A stretch of 24,042 nt of DNA from positions 1 through 24,042 of the IMG/VR virus record IMGVR_UViG_3300031758_000564; one strand, written 5' to 3'. Origin of the DNA: a virus. The position numbers were made by a program, and so were the translations under genes. Below are positions 14,302-21,788 of this stretch, piece by piece. The notes beneath the pieces were generated by a model that was not told the origin of the DNA, ran no database searches, and saw only the letters and a program-made list of their open reading frames with translations. The first letter of the stretch is position 1. The number at the start of each line of letters is the position of its first letter.

Positions 14302-16293
14302 TTATAAAGTTCTTGTTGTATTTAATTGAAATGTAACAAATGAAGCATTTGAAGCAGAAGCTAGATTCCATCCTATTATATCACCAGCTAATCCACCTGA
14401 TGTCCAACTAGTAATATTTGAACTAGTAGTAAATGTATTTGGTGAAGATGCTGATGGAAAGTTTCCACCACATATAGTATTAGCAACAGTTGGTACTGTG
14501 TTATTTGCTTTCCAAACATCAAATGTTATAGTACCTGCTGGTACTGCTATAATTGACCATGAATTAATTATAAAATCAAATGGTACACGAATATATCCTT
14601 TTGATCCTGTAGTCACAGTTCCTCCTAATCCATCTAATGTTAGTACAATAGATGATGTAGATACTGTTACTCCACCACCACCTCCAGAACCAAATCCACT
14701 AGCTGCAGCTGAAGCGGATATAAAAGTAGGATTGATATATGAGGCTGTGGTGGCAAAAGATGCTGTTCCTAATAATGAACCAGTAAATGAAGAATTAATA
14801 TTATTAGCGTATAATATTGAACCTGATAAATAAACTGCTCCACTGTTTGTATAAAGTTGTTCATATGTTCCTGGTCCTGGTGAGTAATTTTCTACAAATG
14901 GAACATATGATCTACTACTAGCAGGTACAACTCCTCTAATAACATTAACTAGGCTAGCAGATTGAGCTAATTGAACAAAGGATGATGTTATAGCAAAAGA
15001 TGATGTTGTAGAAAAAGAAGCAGATTGAGCTGAGTTAGCATAAGAAGCAGTGCCATAAAATTGAGCTGTACTTAGGTCACTCCATCCTAAAACTTCATTT
15101 CCACTTGAATCATATAATTTTCTACTATCCCAATCTATACTAACACCCTCAACACTATCTAATAAATATCTCTGTTTCCAATCTGCACTTTGATTACCAT
15201 CGTTATCAAATAAAACTCTATTTTCCCAATTTAGACTATCTACACTATTATCACTTAATAAAGTGCTCCTATTAGAATCAATGCTATTAGATACAAATAA
15301 ACTACCAGTAACTGTTAAACTACCTGTAATGTTAGTGTTACTATTAATACTAACTAAACTACCATTATCTGATATATTACTATCATTTAAATGTTCATTG
15401 CCTTTACCTTTAGGTATTCTATTAGCTGTTAGATAAGTCTCATTACCTAAACTATTATAAGTTTCAGGTCCTAAAACAAAATGTGAAGATGTAATATTAG
15501 TACCATCTCCTTTATGTACAAAAATAAATTCATCTTGTACAGAATCATATAAGAATGAGGCTGATGTTAAAGGTGAAGAGCCTGAATCTATAACTGCTAA
15601 CCCACCAAATCTTACACTTGGAGTATTAGTATTAACTGTAATTAAGTTTGTACCAATGTTAAGAGTTGATTCTGAGATATATTGTATAGAAGCAGATCCT
15701 AATACTGTAATGTTGTTTGTTATTGTTAATGAACCAGTTATAGTTTGATTACCTATAAAAATATTTGAGCCGGTTGTAGCAAGTGAGGCTGATTTTGCTA
15801 CAAATACAGGATCTGTTTCTTGATAAAATGAGGCTGTAGTTGCTGTTCCTTGTAATGATCCTGTAAAAGATCCTGTAAATGATCCAGTGTTATAAGAAGA
15901 TGTAAAATTATTAAAACTTGAAGTTGTAACAAATGTTCCTGACACCGCTGTAAATATAGGATCTGTTTCTTGATAAAAAGAAGCAGATATCGCTTGAGAA
16001 GCACTTACAGCCCAACTACTTGTTCCTATTAAACTACCAATAAAACTGCCCGTAAAACTGCCTGTACTATAAGAGGCGGTAAATATGTTAATACTAGAGG
16101 TAAAGCTGTTTATACTCGCTGTATACGCGTTAAAACTAGAAGTAGTAACAAAGCTACCTGTATTAATACTTACACCTGCATTTTCAGCATATGAAGCTGT
16201 AGCAGCATATGAAGCTGATGTTGCTATAGAAGCAGTAGCTGCATATGACGCTGATAAAGGTGTTACTAATTGTTCTCTTCTTATTATACTCAT
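14302..16293 (-). CDS. Tail fibre protein with hexapeptide and DW repeats
   Basis: A 663-residue Ser/Ala/Thr-rich protein. Residues 14-37 are [ST]AS[YI]A[AT]-type hexapeptides, like those of the SHAEG fibre, and 411-448 and 508-519 are further patches (GTASYA, GTASFATTASY). Residues about 100-165 contain two FYQETDP motifs 50 residues apart. Residues 341-406 hold four repeats of the form [LV]-[YFL]-[DS]-x-x-G/V-x-x-[SV]-x-[DN/G]-W. The last 120 residues (after a GSGGGGG linker) appear to be a beta-sandwich: GYIRVPFDFIINSWSI, TITFDVWKAN, TICGGNFPS, a WTSGG turn and VTFQLNTTRTL. This could be the receptor-binding tip. No signal or enzyme motif is seen. The gene starts two bases after gp15-like, in the gp13 transcription unit. 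Confidence 0.8.
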   Translation of the reverse strand: MSIIRREQLVTPLSASYAATASIATSASYAATASYAENAGVSINTGSFVTTSSFNAYTASINSFTSSINIFTASYSTGSFTGSFIGSLIGTSSWAVSASQAISASFYQETDPIFTAVSGTFVTTSSFNNFTSSYNTGSFTGSFTGSLQGTATTASFYQETDPVFVAKSASLATTGSNIFIGNQTITGSLTITNNITVLGSASIQYISESTLNIGTNLITVNTNTPSVRFGGLAVIDSGSSPLTSASFLYDSVQDEFIFVHKGDGTNITSSHFVLGPETYNSLGNETYLTANRIPKGKGNEHLNDSNISDNGSLVSINSNTNITGSLTVTGSLFVSNSIDSNRSTLLSDNSVDSLNWENRVLFDNDGNQSADWKQRYLLDSVEGVSIDWDSRKLYDSSGNEVLGWSDLSTAQFYGTASYANSAQSASFSTTSSFAITSSFVQLAQSASLVNVIRGVVPASSRSYVPFVENYSPGPGTYEQLYTNSGAVYLSGSILYANNINSSFTGSLLGTASFATTASYINPTFISASAAASGFGSGGGGGVTVSTSSIVLTLDGLGGTVTTGSKGYIRVPFDFIINSWSIIAVPAGTITFDVWKANNTVPTVANTICGGNFPSASSPNTFTTSSNITSWTSGGLAGDIIGWNLASASNASFVTFQLNTTRTL
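15076..15273 (-). repeat. Four DW repeats of about 16-17 residues in the tail fibre
   Basis: Residues 341-406 contain the series LSDNSVDSLNWENR, LFDNDGNQSADWKQR, LLDSVEGVSIDWDSR and LYDSSGNEVLGWSD. Each has a leucine start, an aspartate, and a tryptophan at the end followed by a polar turn. They are short beta-type repeats seen in many phage fibres. Confidence 0.85.
15809..15978 (-). repeat. Two exact 20-base direct repeats in the tail fibre gene
   Basis: GGATCTGTTTCTTGATAAAA (plus strand) occurs at 15809-15828 and again at 15959-15978, 150 bases apart. They encode the two FYQETDP motifs. In-frame gain or loss of one 50-residue segment by recombination is possible. Confidence 0.85.
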
Positions 16294-16295
16294 TG

Positions 16296-17561
16296 TTATG
16301 CAAATTTACCTATTGCTACTACCTCATCTGTTGATTGTAGTACAAATCCTAAGTTACTAGTATTAACTGTTAACACACTATTTCCACTAACTTCTACAAA
16401 TGATGTTATAGCATTAGGTTCTATTAATTGTCCATTAACATAAAATGAAAATGAATTTGAATTTGTAGGTGGTAATCCTGTTGGCGCTACTAAGAAAGTT
16501 GAAGGGAATGTTGCTACATTTGGGGCACTAACTGTTGTGGCTTGTAAAGCTTTATTTGTATTTAAATAAATTAAAGTATTTGTATCCACTCCTCCACCTT
16601 GAGTTATATTATTTACAATATTTGGAGAATCTATTATACTTGATAATCCACCTCCTTGTGTTGATGCTCTTTCTACTGTTGTATTAAATACCTCAGAATC
16701 ACCAGTAGCAGTTTCTAAAGTAAAAGTTAATTTATTTTTGTTAGAGAATTTTCTTACCGCATTTAAATCTTTTTGAGGGATTTCAGGTATAATATAACCA
16801 TATAAAGTTATACTTAAAGCACATCTTACAACACGTTCTTGACTATCTGATAATTCTGTTGTTGGTGAGAATGAACTTATAGTTGCTTTAAATTTAAAAC
16901 GTTCTGGATCACCCCAATAAGCATCAGAAGCATATTCTAAAGCCTCTATTATTTTATTTAACTGATCATTATAATAAGTAAATATCACACAGTCATAAGT
17001 TATATTTAAATAATCAGGAACTACAGTAGCATAATATGTTTGTTCTTTTTTAACATTATTTAAAATGTTAAATTTACTATATTCATTTTGTTTACTATAT
17101 CTTTTTCCATATACTGCAATGTTATTAGGAGAATTAGCATCTAATTTATTAGTTAAATTTCTAACTTTCTCAATATTATTTTTCTTAAACATAATAAGAG
17201 GAGCCATCATTCTTCCATTTAAATCTCTATAATATCCATCCTTTTGAAATGATTTCCATTTCTCAGGTGAACCATAGATAATAGGTACAGCTATTCTTTC
17301 TCCGTTTTGTATTACAAAAGGTTTAATAACATTTTGAAAATAATACATTACAGATTCATCTAAATCTTGAATTCCTATAGATAAAGGTTTAACAGTATCA
17401 TCCTTAAAAGAAGTCTGTTCTGCTCTATTAACCCCATTTGCATTATTTGGATTACCAGTAGATTGAAAACCAGGAGCCCCTACAGGAGGTACAAACGGCT
17501 CTTGTAGAGATTCACTTATTTCTCTTTGTGTTTTTGGTATTGGTTTTCTTCCTCTAGCCAT
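16296..17561 (-). CDS. gp15-like tail completion / sheath terminator protein with C-terminal extension
   Basis: A 421-residue protein. Residues about 65-260 match the pattern of T4 gp15: DESVMYYFQNVIKPFVIQNG, RIAVPIIYGSPEKW (T4: VPITYASKEH), then NITYDCVIFTYYNDQLNKIIEA, followed by RVVRCALSITLYGYIIPE. gp15 caps the sheath and tube at the neck and joins the tail to the head. The first 60 residues are polar and probably disordered. Residues about 270-421 are not expected for the T4 family: a Thr/Ser-rich linker, then a small beta-domain with FSFYVNGQLIEPNAITSF and a final DEVVAIGKFA. T4 gp15 has 272 residues. The gene overlaps the gp14-like stop by one base (TAATG), so coupled translation is likely. 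Confidence 0.75.
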   Translation of the reverse strand: MARGRKPIPKTQREISESLQEPFVPPVGAPGFQSTGNPNNANGVNRAEQTSFKDDTVKPLSIGIQDLDESVMYYFQNVIKPFVIQNGERIAVPIIYGSPEKWKSFQKDGYYRDLNGRMMAPLIMFKKNNIEKVRNLTNKLDANSPNNIAVYGKRYSKQNEYSKFNILNNVKKEQTYYATVVPDYLNITYDCVIFTYYNDQLNKIIEALEYASDAYWGDPERFKFKATISSFSPTTELSDSQERVVRCALSITLYGYIIPEIPQKDLNAVRKFSNKNKLTFTLETATGDSEVFNTTVERASTQGGGLSSIIDSPNIVNNITQGGGVDTNTLIYLNTNKALQATTVSAPNVATFPSTFLVAPTGLPPTNSNSFSFYVNGQLIEPNAITSFVEVSGNSVLTVNTSNLGFVLQSTDEVVAIGKFA

Positions 17562-18070
17562 TATAATCTTTGTTTAACTATATTTACTCTATCAGCAGGT
17601 ACATAGTGAGTTTCACATATTACACTAACATTATAACCAAATTGATCTAGTCCTGGGTTTAATGGATTAGTAGCATATGGATAATCAGGATCTTTACCTA
17701 CAAAATATTGAGTATCATAAGTATTATCTACTTCAAAATAACTTTCTTGATATAGAATAATATCTCCAATTTGAGGTACTATATTAGCATCTACTAAATC
17801 ATCTCTTAAAAATGCTACTTTAATACTCCAATTAAAGTCAACCCCAAATTCACTTGTACCATCTGTTTTTTGTTCAATAGTAATTAAAGAATTTAATAGT
17901 ACAGGTTCATCATAGAATTTACCTCCTGATGCTTCACCATACATGTTTACTATAGTTTTATCTAAAACATATTTGTACAAAGCACATTGTTGGGTAATAA
18001 TATCCCCTAACAATTCTCTGTTAAGATGTCTAAACATTGATATGTCTCTTGCTCTTCCAAAAAGTGCCAT
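17561..18070 (-). CDS. gp14-like neck protein
   Basis: A 169-residue protein starting MALFGRARDISMFRHLNREL. Recognisable stretches are DIITQQCALYKYVLDKTIVN, YGEASGGKFYDEPVLLN (residues 44-60), FLRDDLVDANIVPQIGDII (87-105), GKDPDYPYATNP and a final FGYNVSVICETHYVP. This pattern and the place between gp13-like and gp15-like genes indicate the neck protein that completes the head and forms the tail attachment site. It is shorter than T4 gp14 (256), but the order is that of T4. It starts one base after the gp13-like stop and shares TAATG with the next gene. I see no membrane or signal sequence. Confidence 0.7.
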   Translation of the reverse strand: MALFGRARDISMFRHLNRELLGDIITQQCALYKYVLDKTIVNMYGEASGGKFYDEPVLLNSLITIEQKTDGTSEFGVDFNWSIKVAFLRDDLVDANIVPQIGDIILYQESYFEVDNTYDTQYFVGKDPDYPYATNPLNPGLDQFGYNVSVICETHYVPADRVNIVKQRL

Positions 18071-18071
18071 A

Positions 18072-19271
18072 TTATCCTACAAATATTACCATTGGTACAT
18101 TAGCTATTTCTTTATTTCTATAATCAGATTCTAATGATCTTCTTTCAAGTAATGCTTGTTTAGAAGTTTCATCAAAATATGCTCTTAATCTTTCAATTAA
18201 AGCGTTTTTCTCAGCAGTAGCAGCTGATAGTAAGTCAGCTTGATTTAATGTTACATTTTGATCAGGTATAGGAACAGTGCTATATTTACCTCTGTTATAT
18301 CCTAATATTTCTTTAACTAATGCTAAAGTATATTCAAATATCCATTGTCGCCCAATTGAATTAATTTGTGTATAAACAGGATTAGTATATGGGACATTTG
18401 ATACATTTGTTATACTTCCGCTACCAACTTGACTTATACTATTATTTATTCGGTCTGTTACTTTAATATATTCAAACCACAAATATCCTTGTCTAGAATC
18501 ATTATCTGAGGGTATAGGGAATATTGTTAAGTTATTGTTTATAATCTCAAATGTATATTGAGATAAACGAATTGTATTACTTAATTCTATACCTTGAATC
18601 ACACCGGCGTCATAAGCAACAGGCATCATTAAATATCCTCCACCATATCCTCCTCCGTACATACCACCATATAAACCAGCAGCAGGTACACCTCCTAAAC
18701 CAGCAAATCCTCCAAATGGAGCATACATCTGATTAATAGCAGGGGTGTCTTGATAAAATACTCTTTTAATTTCAATACCACCTGATATGCTTTGGCTTAT
18801 AGCCCACTCTTTCATATCATAGGTTTGTTGACCTGAATTTAAAGTTAATGAGCCACTATACCAAGTAACATTTCCTCCTACACCTGCTTCCTCTCCATAT
18901 TGTTGAGATAATTTAATTATATATCCTAAGTTAGGAGTTATAATAGTATTATTAATAGAAGTAGCAGTTGGTGCTCCTTCTAGAGTGAGCATATTATCTC
19001 TTACTTGGTAAGCATATAATTCATTACCATAGACAGTAGTAGCTTCTTCAAATGCTGCCCAAAAGTTTATATCTTGTAATTCAATATCTGTAATAGGATA
19101 ACCTAATCTTCTAGCACAAAAATTAGCTACTCTATTAGCATCAGTTTTAAATTGAGCATCATTATCATAAAATCCAAACGGGGTAGGAGAACTACCTGTT
19201 GATGGAGTATTATAATATGAAGCTGAATAAGCGGCAAAAGAGCTAGATCCTGGCCAAATAGGAATATTCAT
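18072..19271 (-). CDS. gp13-like neck protein with Gly/Tyr-rich insertion
   Basis: A 399-residue protein, longer than T4 gp13 (309). Residues 35-100 hold FYDNDAQFKTDANRVANFC, RRLGYPITDIELQD and FWAAFEEATTVYGNEL, a helical segment that fits a neck protein. The C-terminal helices (about 300-399) include RQWIFEYTLALVKEILGY, RGKYSTVPIPDQNVTL and AATAEKNALIERLRAYFDE, and the end is NVPMVIFVG. Residues 184-213 form an insertion of Gly, Tyr and Met with several GGYGGG-type units, which is unlikely to fold alone. The role as a head-completion or neck protein is inferred from the order 13-14-15 and the helical pattern. It is the first gene of a unit that reaches the fibres. The leader has no Shine-Dalgarno sequence. 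Confidence 0.7.
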   Translation of the reverse strand: MNIPIWPGSSSFAAYSASYYNTPSTGSSPTPFGFYDNDAQFKTDANRVANFCARRLGYPITDIELQDINFWAAFEEATTVYGNELYAYQVRDNMLTLEGAPTATSINNTIITPNLGYIIKLSQQYGEEAGVGGNVTWYSGSLTLNSGQQTYDMKEWAISQSISGGIEIKRVFYQDTPAINQMYAPFGGFAGLGGVPAAGLYGGMYGGGYGGGYLMMPVAYDAGVIQGIELSNTIRLSQYTFEIINNNLTIFPIPSDNDSRQGYLWFEYIKVTDRINNSISQVGSGSITNVSNVPYTNPVYTQINSIGRQWIFEYTLALVKEILGYNRGKYSTVPIPDQNVTLNQADLLSAATAEKNALIERLRAYFDETSKQALLERRSLESDYRNKEIANVPMVIFVG

Positions 19272-19284
19272 GTCTGTGTTTTAA

Positions 19285-19294
19285 TTATAAATAT
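19285..19294 (-). promoter_or_regulatory. Late-promoter-like motif upstream of the gp13-like gene
   Basis: The minus strand reads ATATTTATAA then TTAAAACACAGAC before the ATG at 19271. No other copy is seen until 11847, so it would drive gp13-like through the beta-solenoid gene, six genes in all. Confidence 0.6.
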
Positions 19295-19989
19295 TAATCC
19301 CTATAGTCTGAGTATAGTTTAAGAATTGGTTCTACAATTTCATGACGGTGGTTTGTTTTTAAAGTAAATATACTTACTCCTTTAATATTTTCTTCTAAAC
19401 GAGTAAAGAATCCAATACCACTATCTTTTCTTGTTTTTAAATCTGTTTGAGTTATATCTCCACAAAATACCATTTTACCACCTTTACCTAAACGACCTAA
19501 AATCATTTCAGTTTGTCCATGAGTGATATTTTGACATTCATCTACTATTACAAATGAGTTAGGGAATGTTCTACCTCTCATAAATGCAAAAGGTACAATT
19601 TCAATAACATTATCTTTAATTAACTTATCTACTTTTTCTTTATCATATAACATGTATAAATTAGCATAGATAGGAGCTAACCAAGGATCCATTTTTTCTT
19701 TTAAGTCACCTGGTAGGAAACCTATTTCTTCTTTAGCTACTGTAGGTCGAGTGATAATAATTCTCTCAACATCTTTTTTAAAGACCATATCTAAAGCCAC
19801 TTGACATGCTACAAGTGTTTTACCACTACCAGCCATTCCTTTTAATAATGTGACTGGGCTTTCTAAAATTAATTGCTTAGCTGATTTCTGTTCTTCATTT
19901 AATTGAATTTTGAATGTAATTGGATTTTTAGGCTTCCTCTTTTCTTTGAAGATATTTTGTGCCTCTTCACTTCTGTTGAAATCTGTCAT
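19294..19989 (-). CDS. phoH: PhoH-family ATPase
   Basis: A 231-residue P-loop protein. Residues 51-58, GMAGSGKT, are Walker A. FVIVDECQN (146-154) is Walker B with the conserved Gln/Asn, and FCGDITQTDL (175-184) is the third helicase-type motif. It also has TRPTVAKEEIGFLPGDLKEK (80-99), typical of PhoH proteins, and a final TNHRHEIVEPIL. It lacks the PIN domain of PhoH2 and covers the ATPase core alone. PhoH proteins are RNA-linked ATPases or helicases of unclear role, common in phages. Here the gene is placed between the capsid and neck genes, with its own promoter-like motif, after the gp23 terminator. A role in structural assembly is not shown, and RNA handling late in infection is equally possible. 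The leader has no Shine-Dalgarno sequence. Confidence 0.92.
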   Translation of the reverse strand: MTDFNRSEEAQNIFKEKRKPKNPITFKIQLNEEQKSAKQLILESPVTLLKGMAGSGKTLVACQVALDMVFKKDVERIIITRPTVAKEEIGFLPGDLKEKMDPWLAPIYANLYMLYDKEKVDKLIKDNVIEIVPFAFMRGRTFPNSFVIVDECQNITHGQTEMILGRLGKGGKMVFCGDITQTDLKTRKDSGIGFFTRLEENIKGVSIFTLKTNHRHEIVEPILKLYSDYRD

Positions 19990-20003
19990 AAACTTATTTT
20001 TGT

Positions 20004-20013
20004 TGATAAATAT
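20004..20013 (-). promoter_or_regulatory. Late-promoter-like motif upstream of phoH
   Basis: The minus strand reads ATATTTATCA then ACAAAAATAAGTTT before the ATG at 19989. It has one change (C in place of A at the ninth base). It lies directly after the gp23 terminator, as expected for a new start. Confidence 0.55.
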
Positions 20014-20028
20014 TAAAAAGGATAAAAA

Positions 20029-20050
20029 AAGCCCAGATTTCTCTGGGCTT
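20029..20050 (-). terminator. Intrinsic terminator after the major capsid gene
   Basis: A perfect 9-bp stem, AAGCCCAGA/TCTGGGCTT, with a four-base loop. On the minus strand a run of T continues after the stem. It lies 27 bases after the gp23 stop. Confidence 0.88.
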
Positions 20051-20077
20051 AATTTTAGATTATATCCTTAGGATAGA

Positions 20078-21757
20078 TTACAGAGTGTTTAGACCACTGA
20101 TGTAAATCTTACCATAGAATTCAGGACGTAACATCTTCTTAGCGAAACGAGTTAACAGACCTTTACGTGGAGTGAAGGTGTTTGGATCGTAGATAAGAGG
20201 AGTCATGATCAACGGAATATAAGGAGCAAACACAGCGCCTGCTTCTAAGAATTGCTTACCACGGAAACCTACTAAGATAGTATTTTCAGTCATGTAAGGG
20301 TTCTTATAAACAGTGTAACGGCTGTTAAATTGACCTGCTTTTTGTACACCAAATGCATATTCCATATCTTCAGCACCGTTAGCATTAGCAGCGAATCCTG
20401 GGATTGACTCTAGGATTGTTGATACTGTTGGAGACACTACCATGAAATTAGCACCACCACGAAGGGTTAATTGGTGAATTTTATTGCTGATCTTGTTTAC
20501 TTTAGTACCAAGTGTTTGGAACCAAGCACCTTGTGTATTAAAGAATCCTAAGCTAGCTGTTGGAGCCTGTGTAGCTGTAGCTGTAACGTTGTTAACAGCA
20601 CTCCAGTACTCAGTACCTGCAGCAGCATCTTCAATCAACATATCAAGAATTTCTAAGTCAATTTCTAATGAAATATACTCAGACATCATGTTTGTCAATT
20701 CAGCTTCAGCATCCAAGTTTTGGTAAGCGTTCAAATCTTGAGCGAACTCAGGAGTCCAAACTGCTTTTAACTTTTTAGTCTTAGCTGTAATCGCTTGTGA
20801 TTGCATACTGATGTTAATTTCTGGGATAGAAATTGAAGTTGCACTTTGAGCGTTAGGAGTAGAAACAGTTGGTAAACCGCTTGTTGTTGGATCTTCAAAA
20901 TCACCACGAGCGTTATCAGCTGTTTTCTTATTGTAGTATAAAGTGTAAGGTCCAGTTTCTGCAATCTCAGCAGTTGAAGCTGTTACATAGAATGTAAGAG
21001 TTGTTCCTGAAGTAAATGAAGTGTAAGCTTGGAAATTATCAGCTACAGTAATGATGCTACCTGAAATGCTTGAACCTGATACTAATACAAACGCACGAAC
21101 TCCATCTGGATCTAAAGTACCTGATACAGGACCTAAAGCGTTTAAAGTAAATTTCTTAATTTGACCTGCAGCAGCAGAAGCAGATAAATCTGAATTATAC
21201 CCTGTATCTGCCCATGAACCTGAAGTAACAGAAGCAGTAGTTATTGTTAATGAAGATGAGAATTGGTTAGTAGAGTAAGCAAAACGACCTACACCATACA
21301 AACCACCTTCAGGTGCTGGGGTAGCGAATGGGTATTGACCGCTTGCGTTACGATTACCATACATAGAACCACCTGCATTGAATGGATTCTTATCAGTACC
21401 ATATTGGAAATCTAGGAAGAATACAAGACCTGAAGGTAAGTTCATTGGTTGAACGCTAACGAATTCCTTCGCTGCGATTTGACCAAATACCTTACGTACT
21501 AAAGGTAATGCGATACCAGCCCAGTTTTCACCGTTTGTACCTGATGTGAATGTAGATTGAGTACCTGTTGAAGAAGTCTCAACTACTAGTTGCTTTGCTT
21601 GGTTTTCCAACATCAAAGCCATGTTGTTTTTGTTTACGTCTTCGCCTAAACCTTCTAGAAGACCTGTTTTGCTCCATTTATTAGCTAAACGGGCAGCATC
21701 ACTTTGTAGTGATCTCCAAGGGTTTGCGGACTCGACTAATGATTGAATTGTGTCCAT
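20078..21757 (-). CDS. gp23: Major capsid protein (gp23-like)
   Basis: A 559-residue protein, close to T4 gp23 (521). The N-terminal 60 residues are helical and charged (ANPWRSLQSDAARLANKW) and fit a propeptide that gp21 would remove; a glutamate at residue 60 after LVVE is one possible cleavage point. The body includes WAGIALPLVRKVFGQIAAKE, VQPMNLPSGLVFFLDFQYG (102-120), KKLKAVWTPEFAQDLNAY with LDAEAELTNMMSEYISLEID (328-368), and a C-terminal GAVFAPYIPLIMTPL with RKGLLTRFAKK. These match the HK97-like fold of the T4 capsid family. A Ser/Thr-rich stretch at 165-275 may be a surface insertion. The gene follows the scaffold with 31 bases between and ends at a strong terminator. Its leader is AT-rich with no Shine-Dalgarno sequence. 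Confidence 0.95.
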   Translation of the reverse strand: MDTIQSLVESANPWRSLQSDAARLANKWSKTGLLEGLGEDVNKNNMALMLENQAKQLVVETSSTGTQSTFTSGTNGENWAGIALPLVRKVFGQIAAKEFVSVQPMNLPSGLVFFLDFQYGTDKNPFNAGGSMYGNRNASGQYPFATPAPEGGLYGVGRFAYSTNQFSSSLTITTASVTSGSWADTGYNSDLSASAAAGQIKKFTLNALGPVSGTLDPDGVRAFVLVSGSSISGSIITVADNFQAYTSFTSGTTLTFYVTASTAEIAETGPYTLYYNKKTADNARGDFEDPTTSGLPTVSTPNAQSATSISIPEINISMQSQAITAKTKKLKAVWTPEFAQDLNAYQNLDAEAELTNMMSEYISLEIDLEILDMLIEDAAAGTEYWSAVNNVTATATQAPTASLGFFNTQGAWFQTLGTKVNKISNKIHQLTLRGGANFMVVSPTVSTILESIPGFAANANGAEDMEYAFGVQKAGQFNSRYTVYKNPYMTENTILVGFRGKQFLEAGAVFAPYIPLIMTPLIYDPNTFTPRKGLLTRFAKKMLRPEFYGKIYISGLNTL

Positions 21758-21788
21758 AATTTGTTTAAAATTGTTTTTTTGGTTTTTG

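Noticed and set aside
14300-14371. Upstream ATG at 14371 for the 78-residue gene
   Set aside because: It overlaps the fibre gene end by 70 bases in another frame; the ATG at 14299 follows that stop directly.
15798-16004. Second minus-strand frame within the fibre gene
   Set aside because: Leu/Gln-rich out-of-frame reading of the repetitive fibre gene, with no leader or neighbours supporting it.
9312-16293. A diversity-generating retroelement acting on the fibre genes
   Set aside because: No reverse transcriptase gene or template/variable repeat pair with adenine-biased changes is visible in the window.
3264-20013. Reading the repeated motif as rightward TATAAATA promoters on the plus strand
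   Set aside because: Its complement does contain TATAAATA, but rightward transcription would be antisense to every gene. Position relative to start codons fits leftward use.
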